Source: Mnemiopsis leidyi (lineage: Eukaryota > Ctenophora > Tentaculata > Lobata > Bolinopsidae). Taken from it: a stretch of DNA of 58,162 bases. The stretch is from the NCBI GenBank assembly GCA_000226015.1, contig JH156402.1, forward strand, positions 1-58,162, read 5' to 3'. How positions within the stretch are numbered: position 1 is the first letter of the stretch; every line of letters starts with the position of its first letter. Under the pieces are notes generated by a model. The model ran no database searches and was not told the DNA's origin. It saw only the letters and a program-made list of their open reading frames with translations. Of the stretch, positions 1 to 12,700 are shown one piece after another. Both the position numbers and the translations under genes were made by a program.

Positions 1-1470
1 GTTCTGTAGTAGTCAGTAGGGGTGCAGGGAGACTAGAGAGAGGTAGCAGCATGTTCTGGAGTAGTCAGTAGGGACTAGGCAGGCGGGTTACACTGACAAT
101 TAGAACTTCACTGTTAAATAGCTACGAGAGCTGGACTATTTTGTAATGTGTTACTGCGATGCGATGCGACAAAGTCCAAGTCTTTAGGCATTTATAGGGT
201 TAAACCAGACATTCTCAAACTGAAAGTAAATATCACGTCAATTTAACCTTTTGTATCTACCTGGCTTATGACAAATCTTTTTCAGTGTAACCAAGGGCGG
301 GGAGGTTAAGCGACTAACTGCTGTTGAGAACGATGTTTTAAGGTGGCTGCAGACAAACATCGTTTTTATCATTTACCTAGTGACACGTTCATGGCGTACA
401 ACGTTCATGGCCATGGCGTCCTGCTCCACTTTGTTGCATTATGATTAATTAACAATTGATCGTGCAGAATACATTTTAGTATTTTACAGACGGCAAAAGT
501 TATCTTTCCTGCGCTTCTATACTTCTCCTATACTGTGTCATCTTATTTCTATAATCTACTCAATATCTGAATTTTTGAATAAAAGTAAAGCCACAAAGGA
601 ATTAATTAGAAAATTAATCATGGTCGTGATTATTTTCATTTGTAACGCGACGTGGAATATTGAATTTGTTTGGGAAAACAGTTAACTTTGTCTTTTGGAG
701 CTACCGATATATTTGTAGATACTTGATACTAACAACGATAGTATAACTATAAATATAATTACTTAATCACGATCGGGCTGGTGATCTTATAAGACTTACT
801 GTTACTGTTGACCTATAACCATGGAAATAGGCCGAGCTTGTTAAGAGCGTCCATTTCATACCTAGGTCATCTGAATTACCACGATTTAAGTCCCAAGCTG
901 CACTCTTTTTCGGGGTGACATATGTATATCCTTACAACATAGATAGAAAGTTAACAACTTTTGTAAATTTATTGAGACCATGACCAATTTATACTTTATA
1001 AGTATAATATTAGCACATGTGCTGGGCGCCGGCACGTTGATGTAATTGTTTTTCATAACTTATAAAGTAACTCATATAAATTAATTTGATAAGAACATGT
1101 TGCATACCGTCAGCAAGCGTTGCCCTTGCCCCACAAGAAATGAATCGATCTTTTGTGAATATGCCGTTCGGTTTCATTGTCTAATTGGCAATTGAGAGTT
1201 TCCATAATATGTGTACATTTAATTGGACTAATTATAAGAAGGACCGAACTTGAACAGGGCTATAAATTGTAAGCTTTATCATCAGCAAACAATATAATAT
1301 TTGTTCCCGAATTTAAACTTAAGCCATAGACAAAGGGTACGCGGCACCCCTCTCGTATTCATGACTAAGTTCTGTTAAGGACAATTGAGCTATAACAATG
1401 GAATTATGGCAATTGCGGCAGCTTTTGACATGAGCTACAGCTTTTTATTGAAAAGTTTTGATCCCCGCTC
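1..1470. other. Non-coding upstream region
   Basis: I see no exon-like reading frame with splice sites here. The first 80 bases carry an imperfect direct repeat (a 'gtagtcagtaggg' core occurs twice about 55 bp apart). The rest is AT-rich sequence without recognisable structure. Confidence 0.5.
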
Positions 1471-1495
1471 ATTGGCTGGCTAACTAATTTATAAA
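1471..1495 (+). promoter_or_regulatory. Core promoter of the CAP gene (inverted CCAAT plus TATA)
   Basis: ATTGG (inverted CCAAT) at about 1471 is followed by TTTATAAA at about 1488-1495, some 50 bp before the CAP start codon. The spacing predicts a transcription start near 1520 and a 5' UTR of only about 20 nt. Visible in sequence; promoter use is inferred. Confidence 0.5.
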
Positions 1496-1541
1496 CTCAA
1501 ACTTTTAGCAAGCTTTCATTTTACCCGCACCACATTTGAAG

Positions 1542-2159
1542 ATGAAGCTCCTGTTTTTTGTTACGATTGCTCTCCTGGCTTGTGTTGTGGTCATGACCAG
1601 CGATATAAAGAAAACTTTCCTAAAGGAACACAACCGCTTACGAAAAAAGCACGGGGCCAAAAATTTGAAATGGGACCAAACGCTGGCCGATTTCGCTCAG
1701 GACTTTTGCGACAAGCTTGCTGAGACCAACAAGTTTGAGCACAATGACGAGGCCAAGACCAAAGGATATGGAGAGAACTTGTTCAAATCGTTCGGGTCCG
1801 CCTCTAATCCTGGAGGATTCCCTGATGCAGCAGTGAATGCATGGTATCAGGAGATCAATGACTACAACTTTAACAACCCTGGATTCTCTTATAAAACGGG
1901 GCATTTCACCCAGGTTTGTAAATTCTAGTTTGTACATGTACACATGTTATTACTATAGCTGCAGTTGAAGATCACATATCAAGAACAAATCAAATTCCTG
2001 ACAATTTCACAACTCTACCAGGTTGTGTGGAACTCCTCCAAGAAGCTGGGATGTGGCATGGCAACCAAGGCCAGTTCTACTTGGATATGCTGCAACTACA
2101 ACCCTGCAGGAAACATCAATACGGTAGAAGAATTCGAGGCGAATGTTTTTAAGCCGTAA
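1542..2159 (+). CDS. Secreted CAP/SCP domain protein (GAPR-1/PR-1-like)
   Basis: Two exons, 1542-1913 and 2022-2159, with a GT donor after CAG and a CAG acceptor; frame is kept and the product is 169 aa. The first residues (MKLLFFVTIALLACVVV) form a signal peptide, so the protein is likely secreted. The CAP fold follows almost at once: EHNRLRKKHG helix, a His in KFEHND, Glu in YGENLF, Glu in WYQEI, and GHFTQVVW spanning the splice junction, which together supply the usual His-Glu-Glu-His cavity. STWICCNYNPAGN is the CAP2-type signature. At about 150 mature residues it is a single-domain member without extensions, closest in type to GLIPR2/GAPR-1 but with a signal peptide. The in-frame TTG two codons upstream of the ATG is not the start. 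Family functions vary (sterol binding, defence, venom components), so no specific role is claimed. Confidence 0.9.
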
Positions 2160-2260
2160 TAACGTCGAAATTGAAAACTGGACTTATGAGGTAGGGGCCG
2201 GGGACTAACAAGTCGAATGCAAGCCACCATCATAAGGGCGTTCAAAATTTAAAGAATCGA

Positions 2261-2266
2261 AATAAA
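2261..2266 (+). other. Poly(A) signal of the CAP gene
   Basis: AATAAA lies about 100 bp after the CAP stop codon, consistent with a short independent 3' UTR. Confidence 0.6.
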
Positions 2267-3711
2267 ATTTACAGATTTGCAAAAAGTTGAAGTTTCAATA
2301 CTGAATTATAATAACTATAACATACTTATTTTACGACAAAAGATGTTTCATTTATGTTCCTAATAGTAATGTGATACAGAACTGAATTTACTGTAACCGC
2401 GCAAAAGAACCAACAATCATTACCAAATTGCTCTGGCTGAGTTGCGCAGAGCTTAAGCTCATTTCCGAGGTGCCGGGTTCAAATTTCCTTGCTGCCCAGC
2501 CACGAGATAAGCGTCTTTGACGCTCTGCTAAGGACTCCTTTGGGTCTATGCAGCCTACGTGCAACTCGGCCAAATGAACGGGAAACCGTGATCATGATTA
2601 ATATAAGGGTTAGTATTAGGGTTAAATGAGTAGCTACACTTGTAGAAGCTAAGCCTCGGGCGAATGCAGAATGAGTATGGTGAAACTACCTTAACCGTCG
2701 CTGACCTCAAAAGATCATTCGGCTCCTGTAATTGACCAGTTACAATGTAACCACATGGCTGTTGGACATATCGAGTTAAGATAAGTGTCAAATTAAATTA
2801 AGTTAGAATTATTTTCAATTCTTGTATGAATTTTTATGCCAGCGAAAGCAATCCTTTTGATAAGAATAGTTTACGAATAACACAACAAATTATTCAAAAT
2901 CGTCAAATCATTTTAATTAGAATTAAAATACAAAATAACCAAGCGCAAACAAATTACAATTGGGGTCTAACCATCATTAAATTTAATTGCGGCTCACACT
3001 CAAATAACTTATTTCCTTGAAAATTACTCAAACGTCGTAAGATATCTCGAGCGATAGGCGGCTATAAAAAGGTAAAGTCATATAAAAAAATAAAATTATC
3101 TATGTACACCGGTAATCTTTGATCAAAATAAAAGAAGTCGAATAATATGCTGTAGCGATAACATAAGGCAACTAAAGTTTAATCAAAAAACTATAAAAGA
3201 CAGAACTTATGTATATTTTTAACCTTTTTAAAGAAAATCGAAACAAGAACCTAATCACTAATGGCCTTACATCCTCAGTTAATATTGTTATCATTTGTTC
3301 AATCAAAAATCCAATCTTGTGTCGTCCTCAGTGATTCCAATTTTAAAGCAAAGAAAATACCCAAACACGGTGAAGAAAATGAACGTAGGCATATTGGCAT
3401 AACAAGAAAAATGTACCAAACCAGTTTCCACACTGCTATCGCTGTTCAGAAAGTCGTCAACACTAAATATCCCGACCTTTGCTCCTGATGCGAAGTTGAA
3501 GGCGAGATATGACATATGACACATAAAAACATCCACACAAAAAATAACGGCTACAGCAGAAACCATCCTTTTTGTGGTGAAGAGGGAGACAAACAAACAG
3601 TCATAAGATTGGCGAAGAAAGTAATCAGCAAGTGTATAACAGTAACATAACTGCATCCTGAAGAGGGTGAATACATTAACAACAGTGTACCATCCCCGCT
3701 CTTCAAGTACT
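2267..3711. other. Non-coding DNA / 3' flank of the RhoGEF gene
   Basis: This stretch lies beyond the RhoGEF stop codon on the minus strand and probably includes its 3' UTR. A minus-strand open frame of about 165 codons covers 3303-3800, but it overlaps the last RhoGEF exon in another frame and has no ATG at its start, so I do not call it a gene. Confidence 0.5.
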
Positions 3712-6700
3712 TCAAGCCTTGGAGTCAGACCTGTGTCCTCCGTAGAGAAACTTAATGCGACCCTCCATGGAGGTAACACCAGGAGAAATCTCCTGAACAC
3801 CCTCTAACCCATCCTGGTCACGTGATCGAGCTATCTCAGCTGCTCGACGCTGGGCTGCTTCCCGTCTAGCCTGACGGACCGACTTGTCGTTAACAGACGA
3901 GGTGCTCTTGCTAAGGTTCTGTAGTTTGGAGAGGTTCGGTTTGGTAACACCCCCGCCATCTGCAGATGCCTTGTTTAGATCTGCCATTGAAGTGGAACGA
4001 CCGCAAAACCCAGCCGATGGACCGCGAGGAGTTTTGATAGCTTTTCCGCTGTGTTTTACCGGCGAATTTGATCGGCTACAGTCTGAGACATCAGAATCTT
4101 GAAGCCTTGAAGAGCTTATGCTGGTTTTCAGTTTCGACGGGTTTCGCAGTTTCGAAGTGCTGCCGCTGTTCTTCAGGCGGTTAGCACTGCTGCTTTGTTG
4201 AAGTCTAGATGAAGCCGAGTTGATTTTAGGACGTGCATTTGGAGCCTGGATACCCCTACCGTTACTCTGCTGAACTCTCGAAGTGCTAGCGCTGGTTCTG
4301 ATACCTGTACTAGGAGGAGACTTAGTCGGGCTCGGTATTCGTGTCGGTCTCCGTTTCTTTACTTCGGCCGATTTGGCAGTAGACGTAGGGGTTTGTCCAG
4401 ACTGTTTCTGAGACTGAAGTTTCAGACTGTTGGGACGATTCTCTGATTTGGACATGAAACCAGGTGCGGTATTCGGTCGAGATTGAGCAGCTGAATTGGC
4501 GGGTTTCTGCACTGAACTCGGTCGTTTTATCATGGTGTTAGTCCTTTTGACCCCGGTGTTTGAAGTGCCTGTTTTAGACTTCGGAGTTGTACCGTTAATA
4601 CTGTTTTGATCTTGAACAGCGGGTTTGTTTGACGGAGTGGCGGTGCTCGGTTTACGTTGAACAGTGCTGCTCCGTCTATCTCTCTGAACCGTGCTAGCTT
4701 TCCTCTGAGCGGAACTCTTGGTGTGGTTAGCAGAGGAGACTGTGCTGGACCTTCTGGAGGTTGCTGGAGAACTCTGAGATCGGGGTTGTATAACTGTAGT
4801 GTGAGCTCGTTCTGTTCTTCTCTTACTGAAATGGAAGGTTTTGTTTTTAGTGGAAGATCAGGGTTTAATGAAGGGCTCCCCGTGGGCTAAATTTGATGAA
4901 ATTTGGTATTAGGATGCAAGATTTTTATAGCTAAATGGGTCATAAGAATAAAGAATCTTCAGAGATTATAAAGACATATGAGAAGCTGCTGAGGAAGGGT
5001 TACAAGCATGACAATGAACTGGAAGTATACTGGAAGCTCGTTCGAAACGTAATCTCACGATTAAAAAACCCGCTTAAGAATTCCAATCATGTTACAGAGT
5101 CAAGCATTCGGGCAGAATATTTTAGTCTGTGTTTATACATGAAGTTTCGTGTACGTGTACATGTACATGTATCTGATCCTAAATATATGCGCTTTTTAAT
5201 TTGTTGGTTTTCATGAATAAAAACTGCAAAATACTAAAGTCTGCCGTCCACCGCGGGATCTTCTGGAAAGATCTAGAAGGATCCTACAAGCTAGACATAA
5301 TGACAGAGACCTATACGCTCCACATACACTGCACAATAAACCGATAAACACAGCACGAGGATTACAGCTATGCTAATACTTACAGGGTAGCCGAACGAGT
5401 GGGGGCTCTCAACTTAAGAAAAAAATGTGTTAATTTCAAGAAAAAAAACTAACTGAATTCTACCAGATTGCTAGCTTATATTAACGCTTTCCTGTGAAAT
5501 GTCGACTTTTTTTGCGAGCGTTGAGATCCTAATCATGCCATATTGGGCGAAGGTTTTCTGCTGCAAATGTTAAGTCTTTGACATGCTAATGCACTACGAG
5601 CACAATGACGAAAATCAAAGGTGAGATCAAGCGGCTCTGTACTTACTTTACTGTTAGCTTGGAACTGGGATTTCATGCGGGCGACTAGTTGGGAAGATCT
5701 GATGGAATTCAACTCCTGGATCTCAGGATCTGACTGAAGGGGGAGGGGGGATGTTAGTTTTATAGACATTGTAATTGTTTACTGATCTGGAAACTAAAGA
5801 AAGTAATCTTTAGCATGTTTAGAAATCACATCGCCATATATAAATAAAATGTAAACGTTTTTTATTTAAACGTTTTAAACAGCACAGTAAGTGTGGGCTT
5901 ATCAAACAACAAACAGGATTATCCATTGTAGGAACTTTTAATATTGATTTCCATTTCACGATTTTTACTAGAGTACTAGTTTAGCTTGACATATTGTTTC
6001 AACGGTGTTTTTTGGAGAATGCATATCTTTATTCAGTTATTCAGTTGTTGGGATGCGACGTTTGTTCAGCTATCATGCAACTACAAATTATAACTTCTTA
6101 ATTTCTTCACATTTGTAGGCCATGCAACTACGCAAGCGCTTCTGATTAAAATTCGTGAATTAAAGTGGCGAGTGTGATTGTGTAAGCTAAAGTGGCCAGT
6201 GAGAATTAAAGTGGCGAGTGTGATTGTGTGAGTTAAAGTGGCGAGTGTGATTGTGTAAACTAAAGTGTCGAGTGTGCAAGGATGCGTGAACAAAACGATC
6301 GCGGTGCGAGTGGGGGAGAAACATCACAGGCAAGTACAAGCACGGTACAGCTCGGCTCTCAGACATACCTCAACTTTTCCTAATCTACTTTTGGTAGGTT
6401 TCTGAAACACGGTCCATTATAGAATGAAAACTCTTAAAACAGTATCGGGCACCTCAGTGCGGAGAACTGCCCACCTAAATAATTGATTAGATCACTGTCA
6501 AATTAGCAGCTTACATCGTTTTTGGAGCTGTTGGTGCTCGACTGAGCGGCGCTAAGATAGGCGGATCTTCTGTCAGCAGCAATTCCCTCGGAGCAGTGCC
6601 TCGTTCCTGGGTTTAAAGAAACGGATTATAGTTCTGTAGGCAAATAGCATTTGAATCTGACATTTGTAAGTGTAACTTTGGAGATTTTCATTTTTGAAAG

Positions 6701-9700
6701 CTGATAAAATGTATGAAAGATAGAAGATGGGAAAAATAATTTGAGATTGGTTTGATTACAGTGAGGAAAACTGGGACATTGGATATCGGATTTGTCATTA
6801 CCTCTACTCCTGCCGACAGGACTATCAATAGGAACAGATTTAGTTGGAGTTCCCACAGATCTCCTCGCCGACGAATCATCAGGCTGAGCTCTAACTGACT
6901 TAACGGGATCTGAGTCAGTTCTGGTGCAGGGGACTCCTTTCAAGAAGGGGTTATCGTCCTGGTTAAACGAGGGGTTACGTGCCCTGAGGGCAGCCTTCTT
7001 CACCGTAGCAGACTGCACAACGCTTCCTGGAACCGGTTTGGTGGTATTACTGGATTTCTGTTCTGCCTTGTTGGATCCGGTTCTACTCCGATAAGACTGT
7101 ACAGAACCCGCGGAATCTGACTTGACAACAGGACTTCCGGAATTTGAGCGATTTGCTGAGGGTTTTTGAAGACCGAACGACCTGATGGCGGACGAGGACT
7201 TGCTCCCACTGCTGGTACTCTCGCTCTCACTGTCACTGTCGCTCTTACCGCCCCTCTTCTGAGCACGTCTGTGTAGCCGGTTCCTGGTCAAAGTTCGAGG
7301 TGAGGCCGTGTCTCTTATCGGCTTCATGACGATCTCGTTATCGTTATCCGGAGTTCCTCCTCGAATAAGAGACGATCCCTTGTAGGTGATGTTCTCCCGG
7401 GTCAGGGTGTCTTTGTCCCGAGTAAGCGTGTTCTCGTCTCTCGTCAGGGTCTTATCATCAGTTTCCTTGGTGGTTGCAGTCCTGGTAGTTCGGCTGGAAG
7501 TTTCATCTTTTGTGGAGAGGGATGCCATCTTGTTAACCATATCATGATCCTCGAAAGGACTAGGTGTCCTGTACTTACTGGACTGTTGGTCGTATAATCC
7601 CATGAGCGTGTCTGTCAAAGAGCCGTCAAGCTCGGTGTCGTGATCTGTCTCTGCCTTGATCTTCTGCTTATGTTTGTTTGCCATTCGTTTGATTTTGTCA
7701 ACTCTGGCGGCAGTGGCTTCAGATTCAGAAGCTGTTTCAGAGTCTGAAGATTGAGGCGTGAAGTTCGGGACGGTTTTTTGGAGGTCCTTTTCTATCAAGA
7801 AACTGTTTCTCTTGGCGGTGTTTGTTCCAGAAATGTTGCATCCCTTCGTGAACTTCACTATCATCTCATCGTTGTCAGACAACTCTAACGGCTCCTGATC
7901 CTTCCATTTCTTGTTATCCTTCTTATCATTTAGGTTAGTCTTCATTGTGTTGCTGCTCTTGTTCTCACTCGACAAGAAAACATCGTCACTTCCATTGCTC
8001 TGTTTAGGCGAAACTACATGGTGTCTAGAATTATCAAGAGCACTGAAGAGGTTCCCACCCTCGCAATCGGGGTGATTATTGGAGTCTGGAGATAGCATGT
8101 CGTAGTGGGTCTGGGACTTGGCTGCGTCCTCCGCGATCAAGGACTTGATGTCTCGTTTTAGTGGTCCTGCTTTTTCCTTGGCTTCCTGAAAGTTCGGGCT
8201 ATGGTAACGAAAAACAACGGAAAAAAGTGTTTAGCGATGTATCGAATATTTAATCTTATCTAGCATCCCGACTAATGATTTTAAGAAAAGCGATCAGTGT
8301 TATTAACATCATTTTACCCCGATTCGATTAACAAATCACACATATCAGCTGGAAAACTTGGAACCGAACTTATAGCCCCACACAAAACACGACTTACCTG
8401 TAAATGAGAGATTCGGGCAAGACATGGTTTGGCAACATCATCACCACTTGCAGATTTGTGCACGTTGCCACTGGACAGGGGTATTACTTTGCTATTCCTC
8501 TTGATGATCTCAGCAGGGTCGTCGGCGTCAGGAACCGGCCAGGTTTCCAGCTTCGCGGCGATCGCCGGCGACATCCGCCGGTGGAAGTTACGAACTGGAG
8601 CTGTGTTAGAGCTGGCGAGTTTTTCCTGCTGCTTCCACCTGGTGGGGTAAAATTGTTGAGAAAATAAATTTGATAGGTCAAAAATAAAATCTTCCTCGAT
8701 AGACAATTACATTTCTACTCTGATTATCCTATGAACTTATTAACTATCGCCACTAAACCTGTCCTTGATAGCCTTTACGTCTAACGAACTGTAATCGACT
8801 GTGTTCTTGGTTGGCGGGTTGCTGGGAGGATCCTCAATTCCACTGTCATCGTGGATCTGGCGGTCAGGGGAGGGGGAGGAGTAGGTGAAGGCGGATTCCG
8901 GGGGAGGAGACTTCAGATTGGGCGATATTACCTGGAGGTATATATTGTGTTGGACATGGCGATCTTATCATCATTAAACCTGTTTCATTTGAACCGTTTT
9001 GAGAATACTCCAAAAACGGCATGGTTAAGATACGGTGGTAGTTATGATTATTAAAGAATGTTTTACTATGTGATTAAAGATAGAAGACCCTGACCTGGTT
9101 TTGACTAACACTGTCCAGGTCGGGGGTAGGTGGTCCGTTTTCTTCGTCGTCGTTCTGTTCGAAACCTTGTAGGTATATGAAACCTGTAATGAAAGTCAGT
9201 GTCACACGTGACATAGCTAATGACTGATTTATGAAACTTTAATACTCATGAGCTGCTTGATAACTTAATTACAGTAGAATAAAATGTTAGAAAAACAAAG
9301 TATAAAACAACTTTATCCCGTTTTATTAAAAAACTGACGTACTGGTATATTTGGAGTTGTGTAAGATGTCGTTAAACTGGTTCGTCTTGTCCATGCTAGG
9401 TATTCCCTTCAACAAAACCTCTCTCATTTGAGGAGTTATGTTGTCTTGGTTTTCTAGGACTGATCTCTTAATCTCATACACCCACGTTGCCTTGATGTCT
9501 AACGACGGAGCCTGGTTGACACACTATTAGTCAGAGGAAGGGATATCACTTTTAAACAGGAACTGCAACTTCATGATTGTCCAAACAAAGAGATTTGTTA
9601 AATCGCTCAAAGGATTAAAACGTTTGTTATAAAAAGACCTGACATTTTAACAATTAAATATTTTAGCAAGCCTACCTGAACGACGAATTTTGTTCTTTTT

Positions 9701-12700
9701 TGAGCTTTGAATTTTTCAATCTCAAATTTAACTTCGTTCTTATCCCCTTCAGTCATCCCTATGTCTGATGGCTGCAGGAAATGTTACATGAGTGGAAAGA
9801 TTTGTACCCTTTAAGAGTGCAGGTACTTTATATAAGATCTCTCTTAGCTACGATTTAGGGGTTTTATAATTCCAATGGAGTAGATTTGATAATCGTGTCT
9901 TACCAATAAATGAGCTTTATACTGGTACTTCCCATCCTTTTGTTTGGTGAACAGTAACAGCTTCTCGAATAAAAACAAATATCTTCCGTCCGTCCCGTTT
10001 ACTTTGAATGCTTGCTGTAAGAATATCAGTGTTGCGCATATAACAAAGATCGTTGTTACTGAATTAAGATTTTTCCAACTACCTTCGCAAACAAATTGCC
10101 AGAATTGTTTAACGAACAAGAAACTCAGCCACGTGGTAGCGCGCGCAAGTATACGAAGACTGTTGAGTATTTTCATTAACACGACGTCTAAATCAGCTCG
10201 CGCGCTCCGCGTATTCAAGCCCTCCAAAAAGCTAATTGTCCGCATAACTCAATGAAATAACGCAAACAGTGCAGTAATCATAAGGTCCCCACACCGTAAT
10301 TAAAACAGTAAATCCTTGATATCTTTTTACATTCCATCCTCTATAAAATATTCGCCGTAATTATCCACGCTAACTTCAGCCTACTGATACTTACACACTT
10401 ACACAGTCACTTCTGACTTCGCTCTAAACAAGCTTCAGAAAACACAATGACCCGCTTGTTAAATTGGAGGTGGGTTAATTATGGAATCTCAATCTTACCA
10501 AATAAGGGATAATCATCCGTTTACACAGATTGGAGTGACAAAGCGTTTGCTGACATGACGACCAACGGGGCGTTCGTATTTTTAAAGATTCCCTATTGTA
10601 GGTATCAGGCGCAAAAGATGATCGATCTTGATTTACGTAGGTTGATTGTATTGCGATAAAAGCTGATAAGAGCAATGCTTCATGAGACGGAAGTTAAGAT
10701 CAACACCATATGAGTCTTATCGTGTGTTATCAAGTCTCTTGTATGGAATATAAAATCGAATCTTCAAGGTAGGTAGTATGGGGACTATAACCGGCGGACA
10801 ATGTCCGCCACAGATATGATTGGATCCGCAGAGAGCATTGTCCCACGGTTATAGTCTCTAAAAAGTTAGAGGTTGGGCCAAAAAAATACCGATTGCGATT
10901 CAATAGATAGATCCTCTTTATCAGAGGTGAAGTTATAAAAACGAATCACGATCATATAATTCCATATCCACCAAGTATATGCTTAAATCCTAGATTGTTG
11001 AGTATTTCGACAAGAAGAGTTTTGACAAAGAAGAGAAACCAACCTCGAGTTTAAGAACTCCGTACTCCAGCAATGGTTCACCCTGCAATTAACGTATTTA
11101 GTCAGCGTCACTGTTAATTAGAGATAAAATTGTTGAAATTACAGTCTGGTGGTCAACGTGCAGCTCAAATCGTTGGATTTAGAGTTCAAGATAATCCGCA
11201 ATTACCAAAGAACTGGCGAATATATTCCCCCCACGCCATTGCAACTTTTCCGAGACTGTTCCGAATGAGCATTTAAATGTCATGACAGGAAAATTAATCA
11301 TTAAAGCTCAATAACTAAGACTTTGATGACTGAAAGGAGCCAAGACAGTCGAGGAGTCTGAGTAGGTAACAGGATTGTTCTGGTATTCAGTGGTTGGCTC
11401 ACTGCAATTTCGCACGCATCTGTATTGTAATGTAAGTAGTGATATGGATGATGATCTCAGTGGAGCTGTAACTGTTCTGCAGGACCAAATAACCACTGGT
11501 TCACTGGATCCGGATGGATTATGCACTGACGTCATAATATTACGTCACAAAAAGACCGGGCTGGGTCATGATGTTGTCGAATTTAAAGGTTCATCTTACT
11601 GCCAGGAGAAATACAATCGCAAATTGGATTTAGTCCACAGTGGTATAGTATCATAATCGTCCAGCACGTTTCATTTGAAGTTACTGGGTTAGGATTACAA
11701 TTCGGGCGTTGAATTCATGAAAAGAAAAGATCATCGCGCTTATCATGACAATTCTGTAGACACTTAAAAACCAAGTTTTTTATTGGCCAGATAACATGAA
11801 TTTGCGCAAAAACCAAGTAAGGTTTAGTATGCTGAAACTCATAAACAAAAACACAAGGAAATGTTACAAAACTACATACCGTCCAGCCGAGGATCTCGTG
11901 ACTCTCTAACTCTTGCACTCGTTTAACTTTGTTGATGTGGATAGCGACCCCAGTTATCTTGTCTAGTGCTGCCTGAAGTTGGTGTCATTCAGATCTTTTT
12001 ATTGATCACATAGATAATAGATATATCCACAATTTTACCAATGGGTAAGTTATTAAGTTATTTTACATGTAAATTCACATTTGTCAGATTCTTAGATTCT
12101 TAATCCAAAAATTACGGATTCAATCACCCCCTTATAGAACACAACTTGGATTGATAAACACTGTAACAAAACAAAGGTAGCTCCATTCTCGAAACTTCTC
12201 AACGCAGCTGGGACCACAGTGTTTATTACATCCTGCTGTTCGCTACTTTATATCCAAGTTAGCTACACTATTACAGTGTATTTCAGTGTATAGTATGTAC
12301 AATGTATACACTTCGTACACATGTACACTGTATGGCTGATAATACACAGAGTTAAGGTAGGGTGATCTAGGACAAGTTTTAGAAAAAAGTTGTGCCTTCT
12401 TCAGTGAAGTATAAAACGTCTACTCACTACTCAGTGCTGTATTTTAATGGGGCACACACAACAAATATTGGTTAGATTTGCTGCATAATGCGAATATTGC
12501 CTAGTAACAGTTAAATAGGAAAGTTTGTTAATTGCAGTATGTTATCAAATTCATTCTTATAGTATTCGACATGTGTTTAATGATTGTTGTATTGTTTAAT
12601 TCTTTTATCAAAAACTGTTATTTGTAAAACAACATAATAGTAGTGTTGAAATTATTAAACTTCGCACGTTAATTCTTATAGTGTGATAAGAGTTATGATT

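Noticed and set aside
3303..3800. Minus-strand open frame of about 165 codons with hydrophobic segments
   Set aside because: No ATG at its start, overlaps the last RhoGEF exon in another frame, and sits in its likely 3' UTR; no splice signals or family resemblance.
4935..5216. Plus-strand frame of 93 codons, Lys/Glu-rich at first
   Set aside because: Lies within the RhoGEF intron and exon flank on the opposite strand, has no recognisable motif and ends in low-quality sequence. Possible but unsupported.
11308..11656. Overlapping open frames on both strands
   Set aside because: Mutually antisense, within a RhoGEF intron, with no splice-site or domain support.
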